A stretch of 64,000 bases of DNA from Lumnitzera littorea (GCA_024138015.1 JAMXBB010000006.1:75432853-75496852), one strand, 5' to 3'. Counted from the stretch's first letter, positions 48,525 through 61,432 are shown. Made by a program: numbers and translations. The notes: generated by a model not told the origin, from the sequence alone.

Positions 48525-51500
48525 TGCACCATTTAAGGTAGTAAAGCATAACAAACATCATACATTACTTAAAAGCTAATGATCAACACCCCCATTGCCT
48601 CAAGAGCTTCACCATAATGCACAAGGCTTTGTAAATGAACTACTATAGAGGGATACAAGCAATACTTATGGGCAAAAGTAAGTGTATATCAAAAGTAGCG
48701 TACTTAGTTTATTTACATTCAATCTATTTCCAAAGTTAAGTTGTATATATATGTAAATGAGTATTCAAAATATTGTAAAACTAACTTTCAAAAGTAAAGC
48801 TATACCAAAAAGGGGCGCTTGGTGCCAACTATAATTTAACTAATCATGTGAGTGCATATAGTTATATTACATAACAGCTTAAGTCTCATAATAATAAAAC
48901 ATTCAAACTTCATTCTTTGAATTTCTTGGCTAAGCACATACAAATCCCATCATCTACTAAATTCTGATATACCTAAGGTATGGAACTGCTTAGTGACAAC
49001 CAATAAGGGCCCTATGAAAAATTAGAAGGGTTTAGGCTACATCCAACTTAGTGAGAACATCTCATATTACCCACAAATAAAAGTAAGTTATTTAATCATA
49101 TGAATGCAACATCACATGTAGTCGATTGGAAATTATACGAAGACAAAGGTTTATACCTCTTTTTTTACCTAAGGTTAAGGGTTAGTAGTTTCACTAAGTG
49201 TTCGAGTAATCTAAATAACGTAATTCATATCATAGCATGTATCCTTAGCTACTTTATATTCATTTGTTTAATAAAACACCCCAAGATAAACCCCCTAGCT
49301 ACTCACACCTCCAGATACATACATGCCTGTAACAACGTAATGAACATGGCTCATTTAATTACACGACTACCCTCTTAGCCAATTAGTTTACAATTAAATA
49401 AGAGAACCCCTACTTAGGATATTCTTTCATTATGTATACAACAGTTGGTGGCATTTCAATATAAATGCAACGTGTTATGCATGCTCCATTTAAATTACGT
49501 TTCAATATGCTTATTTCAATTTCTTTTGAGTGAGCAAGCAAGTCAACAGACAATCCATCATCTATAGTATATGCAGCATCCAAAGATCACTTTTTACTAT
49601 TAGTTACATGTTTTTTTCATAACATAATAGACAAGTCAACCACATGTATGTTCTCACAACCCTACACACAAATCCAATTATTATATATGATTTTGTGTAA
49701 CTACAATACATGCATAAACAGGGTAAAAATCATTGAAGGTACTCACTCATCCATCAATCATAGTTAAAGTAATCCTCAGGATACTTCAAAAAATCATCCA
49801 CACCACCTATAATGAAATTAATTAACAATAAACACAAGTATATTAGTTGCTATATTCCTTAGGTCCCTATTTCATTCTTTTATGGAATAGTAACTAATCT
49901 ATGACTCCACTTTCTTATACATGGTGCACTTAGTCACTTTTATTAGGTTTTTCATTATATTTATGATCATACTTATATTTTCTAATTGTAACACTATAAA
50001 AGTGGATTATAAGGTATGTGTAATAGTCTCTTATTATTATATATATGGTGCTTTTCCATTTATAAGGGTGACACATACAATAATGTATGTATGTACCATC
50101 CAAATTGTCTTTATTATCTTATGATTCTTTCTTTTATTATGCTTAGTAGAGATCTCAACTTACCTATGATAATTATAGTCTACTTCTTAACACACTACTT
50201 ATATCATCATAATTTGTAATTAGTATTTTAATCATGTTCTTGATAACTTTTACATATGTTAATTAATTCTTCAATAAAAGTCCCTAATCACTTTTTAAAC
50301 CTTAATATCAACTTGGATCATTCCTTAATCACATGTTAAAGTCAACATCCCCTTTTCACATGACATCGCTAAAAGCCTAATGTACCCTAGCACTATTTTC
50401 TTTCACTTTATTGTTATAATTTAGTTAAGTACTCTACTAGATATCACATGTACACATTATAATAGGTAGATTATAGTTATCGATGCATGGGAATGTTCAA
50501 GATCATGGAAACTCTAAAGTGGTGCCAACAAGTGCTTATACCAAGGAGTAATTATCTTGCTAAAATCTCAATCAACATGATGATCACCTACCTTATATTA
50601 TAATATCCTAAGATTTACATCATGTGCTAAAAGCTCAACTATAACTAAGTATATGTACATGTTGTAGAGTTTTTCTATATCAACTTGCCATCACCTTTAA
50701 GTTTCTCCAAATGGTACACTCTACATCTCCAACTCCTTAGGAGATGCCAAAGTTTACTAAATGAAGGTTACTATGGTGGAGTTTTTAAGAGACAAAAGTG
50801 GAAAAATTGAAGAGAAGAATGGGGATGAAGGTGATGGCAAGGGAAGAGAATAAGGGACCACTTGTGTGATGGTAAAAATTTAATGCAATCAAAAGAATTG
50901 AATGATGGTTAGGTATAACTTATTTATTTAAGAAGGTTCTACGTGGTCAAGGCTTCTCTTATAAGTCAAATTTTTACATGGAAAGAAATCTGGGAAGTCT
51001 TGATATTTTCTAACTACAACTTAACTAACAAGATTAGAATAGTGAAGTTAACTTTTCCAACTCCTTATTCCCTTATGTTGCTCATGGCAATGGGAAAGAA
51101 AAGGGGACCCTCCCCTTAATTTTATTTCCTCATTCTTTGTCTTGCTTTATCTATACTAAATAAACATGTGACTTGAAGAATTCAATTCCTTAGTCTTCTC
51201 CCATTGTTACCACAATTCTAGTGTGGTAGGACACCACTTCTTATTTTATTATGTTTTTTTTTTCTTTATTTCATACCTAATAAATATATGTTCAATTGTT
51301 ATAGTTAATTTCCTTAATTATCCATAAAGTATTCAAGCAATTTACAAAGTTTGCACCATATAGAAGAAGTGAAATTTAATTAGTAGTTCACACAACTTCT
51401 AATTCTATAAACAATTCTTCTATTGAATAAACATAGGGTTTTCTACACTATTTGGTTTGGGTTCTTTATTTTACTATTCTAAGGGAAATCAAATTATAAA

Positions 51501-51579
51501 ACCTAGTTAACTTATTAAATAGAGTTTGAATATAATAATCACCCTTAACCTTACTCCTAAATTTCTAGGGGTGTAACCA
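48525..51579 (-). repeat. 5' LTR of G, uninterrupted, about 3.05 kb
   Basis: It aligns with 25788-28257 followed by 38119-38678, and so shows exactly what insertion F split. No coding capacity: the open frames at 49100-49378 and 49921-50219 are AT-rich chance frames. The right end reads GGGGTGTAACCA, slightly changed from GGGCTTACA in the other LTR. Confidence 0.9.
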
Positions 51580-52264
51580 TTTCAAGGGTCAAGGAACTTA
51601 ATATGGCTATTGAGGTCAAGTGGGCTTAGGGCCATGGGTTACTAACCTATTTAGATCCCTAGTAAGAATATGACTAACAGCTCGGCCAACTAAACCAATA
51701 GCTCGATTAGTCCAACATTGAGCTCTCAAACAAAATGCTAACTTAAGCAACCTAATGTAGCAACAAACATCAAGAACTAGTCTCTAACTAAGACTGTTAG
51801 TTGCCAACCTATCCTCTACTCCCTAACTAGAAGCCCACTTTATAGCATCTAGGACAATAGGATGAGTAGTTGATACATATCCATCAATTTTTCTAACATT
51901 GTACCATTTTGTACGATATTCCTTTGTTTCTTTCTCAAATTTACACCTTGTATAATCTTTGTAATCCATTTTTAGTAGAGTATCTATTTTATTAAATTAG
52001 TGTAACCTAATAGTTAGCTTAAATAGGTATTATAAATATCCAAACAATGTAATAGCCACAATTATCGATATTAGTAATAAATTATTCATTACTTCTTCTT
52101 CCTTGAGCTTATGTTTCTAGGTGAACAAAGTCCAAAGAAACCTTACTCTTATCCGGTTCCTTTAAGTAAGAGCTAATGGCGAGTGACCTTAGAAAGGACT
52201 TGTACATCATATCAAGTAATTCCTAAGTTCATGTAAAGTAACCCTTATGCATGAGACCAACTCA
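51580..52264 (+). mobile_element. 3' LTR region of H
   Basis: It begins with the second TTTCA beside G and continues the H sequence broken at 25787. TATAAATA at 52031-52038 sits in a context shared with 10510 and 40172. It ends near CCAACTCA (52264), after which gag of element I begins in frame-like fashion. The LTR start is not resolved, perhaps near 51870. No gene is visible. Confidence 0.6.
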
Positions 52265-52265
52265 A

Positions 52266-52764
52266 CTTTCAGCTTCCATTTACCTTTTAGACAATTTTTG
52301 CAATTTGAACCCATCCCTTAATATGCTTGTGTATGTCCATCTGTGACCAAGTCTTGTATCACCTAAATCATTAAGTGATGCCATTTGGCTTGCAAAGATG
52401 CATGAAGATAAACTTTCATATAAATACCCTTTTGTATATCCTCCTTTTCCACTACTAAATTTCACATCAAATACTTTCTTTTACAATTCTCTAAACCTAC
52501 TACTTCTTTTTCAAACTCATATTCACAAAATCATCCATCCTAAACTTATATACATTTTATAAACCCCAATTCTTCTATTGTTTTTAAACCATCCTTACCC
52601 ATTTTCAAGATAACCCCATCAAACTACAAGCTAGAAAAGTTAAAGAATTGTGCTACAATTATAATGAAAAATTCCATCTAAGCTATAAACATGAAGCAAA
52701 GTTTCTATTGTGACTTACTAATAGGGAACATGAGGATAGGGACATATCGGTAGATTATTGGCAT
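52266..52764 (+). pseudogene. I gag, C-terminal part with decayed zinc knuckle
   Basis: It reads LLDNFCNLNPSLN (about 52285-52325), then SLSDAIWLAKMHEDKLS (about 52370-52420), typical of the gag of plant chromoviruses in which gag and pol are fused. A zinc knuckle at about 52650-52700 reads CYNYNEKFHLSYKHE, where C-x2-C-x4-H/G-H-x4-C is expected: the second Cys has become Tyr. The gag start is absent, lying beyond H to the left. The sequence is cut at 52769 by solo LTR M and resumes at 55489. Confidence 0.75.
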
Positions 52765-54452
52765 GTTGTTGTCGAGCCTAGTTTTTCACCCTCTTAGTTC
52801 CTTTATAAAATTAGACCTTCTTTAAACCGATTAGTACTAAACTCTACCCATTTAATACTAACCCTCGACTAGGATTTAAAGAAAAACTGTTCCCTCTTGT
52901 TTTGAAAACAATTTTGGAGTCACCATCCAACTAGAGTCGGGAAAAATAATAAAGTTATAATCAATTGGACAGATTGGTTATAACTTAGCCACTAGTCTAA
53001 CGATTAAAACTAATTTTACAAAACAGTTTTTGAAACTAGAGAATCTAGAATTAGGGGTTAGGAATTTTAAACCCTTATAGATACCATTAACTTTCTAAAA
53101 TTAGAATTAAACTTAAAAAATCACCTTTTAATTTTGAAAGACATAACTTGGTTAGTGGTTACTATAATTAGATCAACAAAACAACTAAACTAGAGAAAAA
53201 GGGAAATTAGGTTTTTTCATTTTTATTATTACCCCGTAGGTGCTTACGTATCCGCTATTCAAGATCAGACGTACGTAGTTCTTTTATAAAAATTTTGGTA
53301 GGTTGGGTTAATTTTAGTTTTTAAAATAACTGAGTTTACGTTTTTATCCATTTCAATTTATTTAAAAAAAATTTCCTAAAGGGCTCTAAATTGGTTTTTA
53401 TTCTTTGGAAAACCTAAAGTGTCTTAATTTGGAAATTATCCATTTTTTTATTTTTTATTTTTCTGGAAAATCAATCTTTCTATGTAACAAAATAAATTTA
53501 TTCACTATCCTATCTATTTTATTTTGATTTCATTATGTCGTTTTATTTATTTACTACTCATTATATTTCATCTATTTTTTTATTAAACTAGTAAAAAGTA
53601 AAATAAAACAAAATTACTCTTTTTTTTTCTCTTTTTCCTTTTCTTTTCTTCTTTTTCTCTTTTTTCTTATACCTGACTACATTTACATGCACATAAATGG
53701 GTACATAAGTGAATAATTAAATAAATAAATAAATAATAATAAATATAAATAAATAAATAAAGCAAAAGAAAAGAAAGAAAAGGAAAAAAAAGAAAAAGGA
53801 TCAAATTGGATGCTAAATAGGATATGGGTTAGTTCGGATCGAAGCAAATCTCCGATTCGGGTCGAGTCACCTAATTGATTCAGGTCGTAGTTCAGATAGA
53901 ATAAGCAGTGGCTGCAAAGGAGAGGCTCTAGGCATTTCCGACCACCTAAACAATTGGGAAAAGGGGTTTTGGTGAGTATTGTATTAGGTTTATGGGGGAG
54001 TAGGCGAAGTGTTGCGATTAAAGGGGCTCGGGTTAGTGGTTTTCAAAAGTTAGTCATAGGTAATAATGGTGGTCTAGCCTTGTGGGGTTTACTTGGTGTG
54101 ATTGGTTGGTTGGGATAGGCTTTTTGGAGTATAAGGAGTTCGATTATAGGTTTAGTTTAGGTTAAAGGTGGCTGAAGATAGTGGTTCAAAGAGAAAGAAG
54201 GGCGGTGATTAGAGTTTGATGGAGGGTGGCTTAGGGAAGCCACTAAGGGCTACGGCGGCGATTAAGACTGGTTGTATTAGAGAGCTTGAGCTAGGGGGAG
54301 TTCGACCGTAGTAGTGGTTAGGCTCAAGTTAGAGTAGAGAGAGAGAAATGGAGAGGGAGAGTATGGGTTAGAGAGAGAAACGACCTCAAGAGAGAGAGCA
54401 TAGGAGTTGCTCATGATCAGTTGTGTCCTCTTGTTGATGGTCCTTAAGCCCT

Positions 54453-54460
54453 TATTTATA
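54453..54460 (-). promoter_or_regulatory. LTR promoter TATA box of M
   Basis: TATAAATA on the minus strand, followed by AGGGC and purine-rich leader text. It fixes the direction of M together with the LTR termini. Confidence 0.55.
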
Positions 54461-54925
54461 CATGAATTTCACCCAGAAATTAAGGAAACTCAAAATCATA
54501 TTTGAATGCAAATGCACGAAAATTCAATTTTTTTCCGATTTTTGAAAGCCGATTTAAATGTGCTTTTGACTGAATCTAAACTTGTTCTTAACACCAACTC
54601 AAAGCATGCCATGTCTAACGCAAGATTAATGTAAGAAATTATGTGCTTAAGTGTGGAATTTGTGCAGAAATTGAAGCTAAAGTGGAGGGAGTGGGCTATT
54701 CTTGAGGAGGAAAAAGGAGGAAAATTGGGGGAAAACTTAACCGTGCCAACCACTCCCGACTTATCACATAATACGTAGTAGCTAACGTAGCATGCCACGT
54801 AGATGCCATGTGGCACTACATTAGCAAGACTGCCCAACTAGACACTGCCACGTGTCAGGACATATAGCGCAATTAGATCCTAACACATAGTAGTGTGTTA
54901 GTTAACAAAAAAGAAAAAGAAAAAA

Positions 54926-55021
54926 GGCATCCTTATGTTTGCTAAGATTCAAACCCAAGACCTCACACTTAAACCCCATGCTTAGTCCATATGCTTAACC
55001 ATTGGGCCGTTTGCCTATGCC
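54926..55021 (-). other. tRNA-like (SINE-like) block inside M
   Basis: On the minus strand the 96-nt block starts GGCAT and ends ATGCC, which can pair as an acceptor-like stem. It has a box-A-like CAATGGTTAAGCATATGG, a good box B GGTTTGAATC (54946-54955), and then a T-rich tail (CTTTTTTCTTTTTCTTTTTT) like a Pol III terminator. The arms pair poorly, so it is not a working tRNA gene. A decayed tRNA-derived SINE or a captured tRNA piece fits best. Confidence 0.4.
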
Positions 55022-55488
55022 TTATCTATTGCACATATGGACTTGATCAACCTGGACTAAATTTAAATCTAAACCCAAGTTCAACGGCCTAACTTTTAAA
55101 CTAAATTAAAAAATAAAAATCTACCTTAATAAAAAGTTATTTTCTAGAATCTTTTATTTTTTTAATTTTTCTAATTTTTTGTAATTTTTCAATTTTATAA
55201 CTTTTTTTTTCCAAATTTCTCAATTTTTATGTTTTTTTATCCAAATTTCAAAATTTTTATGTTTTTGTTATTTTTTGAAAATTTTTGTATATTTTTCTAA
55301 ACTTCATATTTTTTGGGTTTTCTTATTTTTCTATTTTTTTGTACTTTTCTAGAATTCCTTTTTTTTTTAAAAATAATTTCTTCATTTTTTGAGTTTTCTT
55401 TAAATTTCTATTTTTTTGAATTTTTTCTAATTTAGGATCCAATAACCTAATTTAAAAAATAAAAGGGAGCAAAAATTAGGTGTCTATA

Positions 55489-56533
55489 GTTGTAACAAAG
55501 GACAAATAGCCACAAGACACCTCTAATACAATTAGTTATCATGCTTTGTCATAATACCACGTACTTTGAGATTTAGTGGTGTTATTGCAAACATAATGTT
55601 TCTGTCCTTATGGACTTAGGAAGTACCTATAACTTTGTTTAAGACCATGTTGCTAATCTTTTAAGCTTACTCCCACTTTCTAAGGGAAAAGACAGTGTTT
55701 ATAATGTTTAACCCAATGTTTGGATGTACCATACTTGTACAAGGAATCAACTTTGTGGCAACATTTTATGTTTTACCTACTCAAGGGGCAACTATAATAT
55801 TAGGCATTCAATGGTTACAAGACTAGGGACTTCTTACCATTGATTATAAATACTTGACTGTATCATTTTTACATCAATGACAATACGTAGTACTCTTTGG
55901 AGATGATAAACAGCCTCTTTGACCAATTTCTTATAATCAACTAAGGCATCTCATTCAAATAGATTTAGTGGCCACATGTTTTCACTTAGTTGCTTAGAGT
56001 AACATAAAGGAGCAATCTAAGAATACTACTAGCAGCACGATCACAGAGCAAGTGTAAAGTAAATTCTCTCATGTTATTAAGATACCCTCATCTTTGCTAC
56101 ATTTAAGGGAAGTTCAACATTGCATTCACCTAACAAAGGGTACTCCTCTTATTAATAGGAACCATGTAGATATCTACATTTTCAGTAGATAGAAATTATG
56201 AAATAAGTCAAGGAAATGCTTAAACAAGGCATCATTCAGCATAATAATGGCCCTTTCTCTTCCTCAATATCATTGGTAGAAAAGAAAGATGGCTCATAGC
56301 GTTTTTGCATAGATGATGGAGTGCTTAATCAAGTCACTATTGAAGATGAATTTCCAATTCTCACTATAGAGGACCTATTGATATGAGCTTCATGGGGCAA
56401 CTATTTTTTCTAAATTGGACCTATGTTCTAGTTATCACCAGATACATATGCATGAGGACATTGTTAAGATGGTTTTCTACATACATGAGAGCTACCACGA
56501 ATTTCTCGTCATGCTATTCAATCTAACCAACAC
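55489..56533 (+). pseudogene. I protease and first half of RT
   Basis: Protease at about 55590-55830 includes the FVATFYVLPTQGATIILGIQWLQ segment characteristic of plant chromoviruses; the active-site region reads LMDLGSTYNFV, i.e. DLGS for D-x-GS, near 55607-55635. RT begins at about 56090 (HLREVQHCIHLTKGTPL) and contains [15 protein letters not shown] near 56410. It breaks at LTN near 56530 with AACAC, the target site of J, and resumes at 60272. Frameshifts and stops are frequent. Confidence 0.82.
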
Positions 56534-57230
56534 TGTCTAGACTTTAAAAGGGGTCTAGTAGAATTACCTAAAATTTCCATAACATATGTGCACTCATGAT
56601 ATGAAAACCATCTTGTAAGTCAGAGATTGCAAGACTCTAAATAATAAATCACTAAGATTACTGATTTTCAAGTAATTAATTTATTGTAACATAACATATA
56701 AATATAAATAACTATAGATATATAATATCCCACAGTTCTTCAGAACCGTAGAGAATCGTTATCCCCTACCAAATAATAAGACAGGATATATGAACATTAG
56801 AAAACTATAAGAAAAATTAAATTATACTAAATTCTAACATATAAATATCTTCAATAAAGAATGTTTATGTATCACCTATAAAGTTCTTAGCTAATTTTAA
56901 CACTAATATACATATCTTCATCTCATATTCGGCACTCAAGATTTATCCCAATCCCATCATAAGTAAACCTGCAAAAGAAACTAAGGGGGAATGAGCATAA
57001 AATAGCTCAGTGAATTTGTCCCTCACTACTACTATTCAAGCAAGTTATCACATACTATTATCACACATGCAAGCAAGCTATCTACATATAAAATGAATGC
57101 AGGCATGATGAATGCAAGCAACATATCCATAGGAGTCTGGAATTACGAACGGTATAGAATTACGTTGTCTACACTTCGATTATCCCCTATACTTACATAC
57201 ACTGGGCACCGCAGCTTATCCGCATAAGGC

Positions 57231-57257
57231 TGCCTAGGGGCACTACCCCTCTAGGCA
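57231..57257. repeat. GC-rich hairpin in LTR J
   Basis: TGCCTAGGGG (57231-57240) pairs with CCCCTCTAGGCA (57246-57257) across a 5-nt loop, with one bulged T. It stands out in AT-rich surroundings. Confidence 0.75.
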
Positions 57258-57321
57258 ATACTCAACTATTACCCTAATTAAGAAAAGAGTTCTAATCCAA
57301 ATAGGTGGATCCCAAACTAGG

Positions 57322-57430
57322 ATTATCCACCATCCAAGACCCCTCAGGCACAAACATGCGAGTCCTTTCGCAACCAAAATTATCCAAGGCCTTACAGGCA
57401 CAATAAAGTAAGTCCTCTCGTTATCAATTG
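57322..57430. repeat. Two-unit tandem repeat (about 57 bp) in LTR J
   Basis: Units starting ATTATCCA at 57322 and 57379 share CCAAG, CAGGCACAA and AGTCCTYTCG blocks in the same order, with diverged spacers. Confidence 0.65.
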
Positions 57431-58394
57431 GAGATCCCATGCTAGCTTTGCCTTAACGCTAAAATATTATTTATGGCTCCATGAGCTCTTATAGAGATCA
57501 TACAAAAATATGTTTAAGAGTATAAAAGCTTTTTCCAAAAACACTTTTCTCAAGATTTTTGCAAAGCTTGCACTATCCACTCATACCTTTACCGGGTCAT
57601 AGACATGCGATGAGTATAATTGGTTATTTTAGTCTGATACTTATATTTAACAATTTAAAAAGTAATCACATAGATGATAGCGAACAAGCAAAGTAGTCAT
57701 TCAAACATACAAGCAACAACAAGCAGCAAAACCTCTTATAAGTAACACATACAAGCAAGTAACAGGTCATTAGAATTCTCTCACCTGGATTATTGCTCGT
57801 TCTCTAAGCTTTGGGTTGCTAGAACTTGATATTGAATTCTTAAAAAAATAGTAATACTTATAAGTATTCTAAGAAGTCAGACTCTTTGGTTAACTAAAAG
57901 TCTATTGTAGTTTATCTAGTTTCCCATAATATGACCCAAGTATAATGTATACAGAGTTTACCATACTCAATGAGATTAATAGTAACTATTTTCTTATATT
58001 TGTAAGTTATGAGACTTCCTTTGTGTATTTAGTAACTTTTCATTCTAATTCCGATATTTACAAACTTATAGTCGTTTTTCATCATTTTTAGACGTATGTT
58101 CACAAGGTGATGTCCATTTTGGATGTTAAGACCCATGTTTTACGATATGGGCTAAACTTATTGAAATTTTAACTTATTGAAGCTTAATTATTCTTATTAC
58201 TTATGTTTATATCCTATTTTAGTACTTAATGATTTAATTATCTATTAGATTCTTACACTTAGGAAATTTTACATTAGTATTACTAATTTATGTACTTAAT
58301 TAAGTTTAATTCAATTTAGGAAGTGTATTAGGGTTTAAAGGATGATCGACTCCTAAGTACATGTACATATATATGTTATATTCTTATGTAGTCT

Positions 58395-58530
58395 TATAAT
58401 TTATTATTTTACAAGCTCATGCTTATGTCATCACGTAGGTCATCAATTGCTTGTATCATCACTTATGTCATCATTTAATTACATCATTATTAAATTATAT
58501 CATTGCTTACATCATCATCCATTATGATCC
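58395..58530. repeat. Degenerate ATCATCA-rich short repeats in LTR J
   Basis: TCATCA or CATCATTA words preceded by TTATG or TTACA recur about every 15-25 bases. Units are irregular. Confidence 0.45.
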
Positions 58531-60271
58531 TTATGTATTCATATACTTTATATATATGTTATACATGTACTTATACTTCTAACATACTAGTATGTATATT
58601 TATATACTTATACATATATTCGTATACACATACAATGACATACGTATTTTTATAAGTATTTTTGCATGCCTAAAATTCCCTCTTAAGAAAGCTTCACAAA
58701 TTTCATATTTTTTACATTTTAAGGGTGTATTTAGCAAGGTATATGTATGTATAACTAGTATATACCTCATTTTAGGTTATGTACATAATTGTTATTCATG
58801 TATAAGAGTTCCCATACATGTATTTATCAAGTATACTCTTATATACACATATTTAAGCATATGTACATGTGTTCTTCTTTCTATTTAGCTAAGGATTTAT
58901 ACACTTATACTATGGGTTTCACTAAAACCCTAACTTGTACACTCCATATATACTCACTTGATGTATGTACATGGGTATTTCTACACTCTAAACATAAGTA
59001 TAAGGATTCCTTTCTTCCATAACACAAAGGCACAAATTACATAAGGTTCTAATACTAATCTTAGATAGATAACTAACTCACTAATTAAGATAAGAAATCA
59101 TATAAAACATACCTTTTTCTCCTTTATAATTTGAAAAGGAAAGCAAGTAGATATTGTAGATTGGTGTGTGGTGGTATTTGAAATTGTGAAAGTGAATTTT
59201 TGGAAAAGTGAAGATGACAAGGCAAAGGGGAGTTCACGGTTTGAAATGGAAGGGGAAAAAGAGTTGTTCTTATCTTAAATTGTATTTTATAATTGAGAAA
59301 AGTAAAGTCTAGAAGAGGGAGAAGAATAGACGACAAGAGGAAGTAAAATGGAATAAGATGACATGTGTAAAGGTATAGAAAGTTAAAGAAAATGGGAGAA
59401 AATTCTAGATGACAATGACATTTTGTTAACTTAGTCAACCTTTGACTTGGTCAAATGTTGACTTAGTCAAGTCTCTTAGAATTACATGTATTAGAATGCA
59501 CATAATGAGATAATTAAGGAAAATTGGGAAGAAAATTAAGGAAATATGGAGTTTATTGAAATGATTAATAAGAATAGGTAATAAGATCTTCCTTTAAGTG
59601 TTCATATCCTATACACATCATTTAGTAGGCTACTTAATGTAATTGTCATGAAAAGTATCATTTAAAGTACTAATACCTACTATATGAATATAAGCATCAA
59701 CTAAACTCTTAATTCTATGTAAAACTAACTTAGTTATAAACTTAAAAGATGAATGTGATCTATGATGCGATATCTTAATTTCTAAAGGATTACTTTAGTA
59801 TTATAAATATTTGTGAATGATTGAAGGTTATCTTTAATCTTTTACTAATGATTTAGTATAATACTAAGGTTATATTATTAATTAGGGTTTTAGGGTAAAT
59901 TATGGTGAATTAGTGCTTTTATATCCTTAAAGTTATAGTTTCAAGATATTTATTACTTCCGGGTATAATCTCTAGTATTTTTACACATTTAGGGTTTAAT
60001 ATATTCATACGCGATTAAGTGTTCGATTGTTATCTTAGGGTTTTGATGAGGTTCGGGGTTAACTTTTGAAATTACATATACTTAAGGCTTTAGGGTTTTC
60101 ATATGCGATTAGAGGTTTAATTGATAATTTAAGGTTTTTTATATTCGCTTTAGGTTTTAAATTGAGATTTTAATCGATTTTAAATTTCACTAGCTCTATT
60201 GACTATAGGAAATCATTTACAGTTTGGGGGTTTGATTCTATACTTAAAAAGGTAGATTCATGGGGTTTACA

Positions 60272-61394
60272 AATACCTAACTATATTCCAATGTATCATA
60301 AATAACATTTTTAAGTCATACCTAAGAAAGTTTATTATCATCTTTTTTGATGGCATACTAGTCTATAGTGCAACTTTGGATTTACATATCACACACTTAT
60401 CTCAAGTATTAAAGATTTTAGCCAACAATACTCTGTTTTTAAAGAAGTATGCTTTTAGACAAATGACCATTAAGTATTTAGGTCATGTGGTATCATGAGG
60501 AAGAGTTTAACCCAAACCAACTAAAGTAGCTATTGTTTAGAATTGGCTACTTCCTAATAATGTGAAATAGTTAAAGCCTTTTTAGGCCTATCAAGTTATC
60601 ATCTTCACTTCATTAAAGGATATGCTTCTATAGCATCTCCATTAACAAATTTATTGAAGAAAGATCACTTTGAATGAATAGAAGATGCTACCATAGCATT
60701 TAATTTCCTCAAAAAAGCATTTATGAAAGCTCCAATATTGGTATTACCTACTTTTTCTAAGAAATTTGCTGTAGAAAGATACATCAAGTACAGGATTAGG
60801 TGTTGTTCTTTTACAAAATAATCATCTTATAGCATACTATAGTAAGAAGTCACCATATCGTCTTTGAAAAGTTTGGCTTATGTGCAATAACTTTATGCAA
60901 TGTTATAAGCTATTTAAAAATAGAGGTAATATCTGTTAGGAGCTTACTTTATAATAAGAACAAATCATAAGATTCTTTAGGAATTACTTTCTTAAGTAAT
61001 TCAAACTCCTGAATAGCATAACTTAATAAAATCTTAGGATATGATTACACTAATTATGTATAAGTCAAGGTAAGAGAATTTGGTAATGGACTCATTATCT
61101 GAGTAACATAAGCAATTTATGACTCTTCTTACCTTTTCTATTGCTTTCTTATCTTAGGTAAAAGAACCTAAGTAGGAATATGGCATCTTTACCTACTTTT
61201 TAAAGGATTATTGGAGATATGAATAATAAGGTACAACTTAAATGGCCACTAACATAGAAGAATGACTTGTTGTTCTATCAACAACAACTATTTTTAGTCC
61301 CCAATTCTCAGCTTATTCCCAAACTTCTATATGAGTATCACAACATTCCAACAGGAGGACATTTTGGATTGATAAAGACATTTAACAAATTTGC

Positions 61395-61432
<38 letters not shown>

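Larger units (their letters stand above)
25788..51579 (-). mobile_element. G: Tekay/Del-like chromovirus with LTRs of about 3 kb, heavily nested
   Basis: The 3' LTR is 25788-28257 plus 38119-38678 (split by F), and the 5' LTR is 48525-51579. The internal region on the minus strand holds a primer site, gag, protease, RT, RNase H, integrase, a chromodomain trace and a polypurine tract, in the right order. Insertions are F/E/K in the 3' LTR, C upstream of gag, and L in integrase. Without these it would be about 11.8 kb. TTTCA flanks both ends (25783-25787 and 51580-51584). The right terminus is slightly rearranged (GTGTAACCA against CTTACA in the other LTR), and TTTCA also precedes TG at 48520-48524, so the duplication is probable, not certain. 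Confidence 0.85.
52770..55488 (-). mobile_element. M: solo LTR, reverse orientation, 2719 bp
   Basis: Plus-strand ends are TGTCGAGCC and AGGTGTCTATA (minus start TATAGACACC, from TGTAGACACC by one change). GTTGT precedes (52765-52769) and follows (55489-55493), a perfect duplication. A minus-strand TATA box (TATAAATA) lies at 54453-54460, preceded by the tRNA-like block at 54926-55021 and followed downstream by GA-rich text (54336-54400). The phrase TTTTGGAGTCACCATCCAA (52909-52930) resembles a block widespread in plant repeats. The 113-codon frame at 54496-54837 has no domain. Confidence 0.88.
56534..60271 (-). mobile_element. J: solo LTR, reverse orientation, 3738 bp, in the RT of I
   Basis: Plus-strand ends are TGTCTAGAC and GGGGTTTACA (minus start TGTAAACCCC). 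AACAC (56529-56533) and AATAC (60272-60276) are a target duplication with one C/T change, and the RT reading continues across (LTN ... FQ). Minus-strand text at 56945-57030 (CACTGAGCTATTTTATGCTC) is typical of the 3' part of chromovirus LTRs. It is non-coding; the frames at 58592-59022 and 59124-59438 are low-complexity chance frames. It contains a hairpin and a short tandem repeat. Confidence 0.87.

Noticed and set aside
49921..50219. Two overlapping 67-codon open frames
   Set aside because: They lie within the 5' LTR of G, are AT-rich and share no domain; the homologous part of the 3' LTR (about 27180-27480) has no matching open frame.
54496..54837. 113-codon minus-strand open frame in M
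   Set aside because: It lies wholly inside a solo LTR beside the TATA box and has no recognisable domain or homologous open frame.
58592..59022. Overlapping 98- and 77-codon frames rich in Tyr and Ile
   Set aside because: They arise from TA- and CATA-rich low-complexity sequence within LTR J.
59124..59438. 104-codon minus-strand open frame rich in Leu, Phe and Pro
   Set aside because: It is opposite a purine-rich stretch of LTR J, with no domain.
59882..59898. TTAGGGTTTTAGGGT, resembling plant telomere repeat
   Set aside because: Only about two imperfect units occur, with no array; AT-rich LTR sequence with GGGTTT words explains it.
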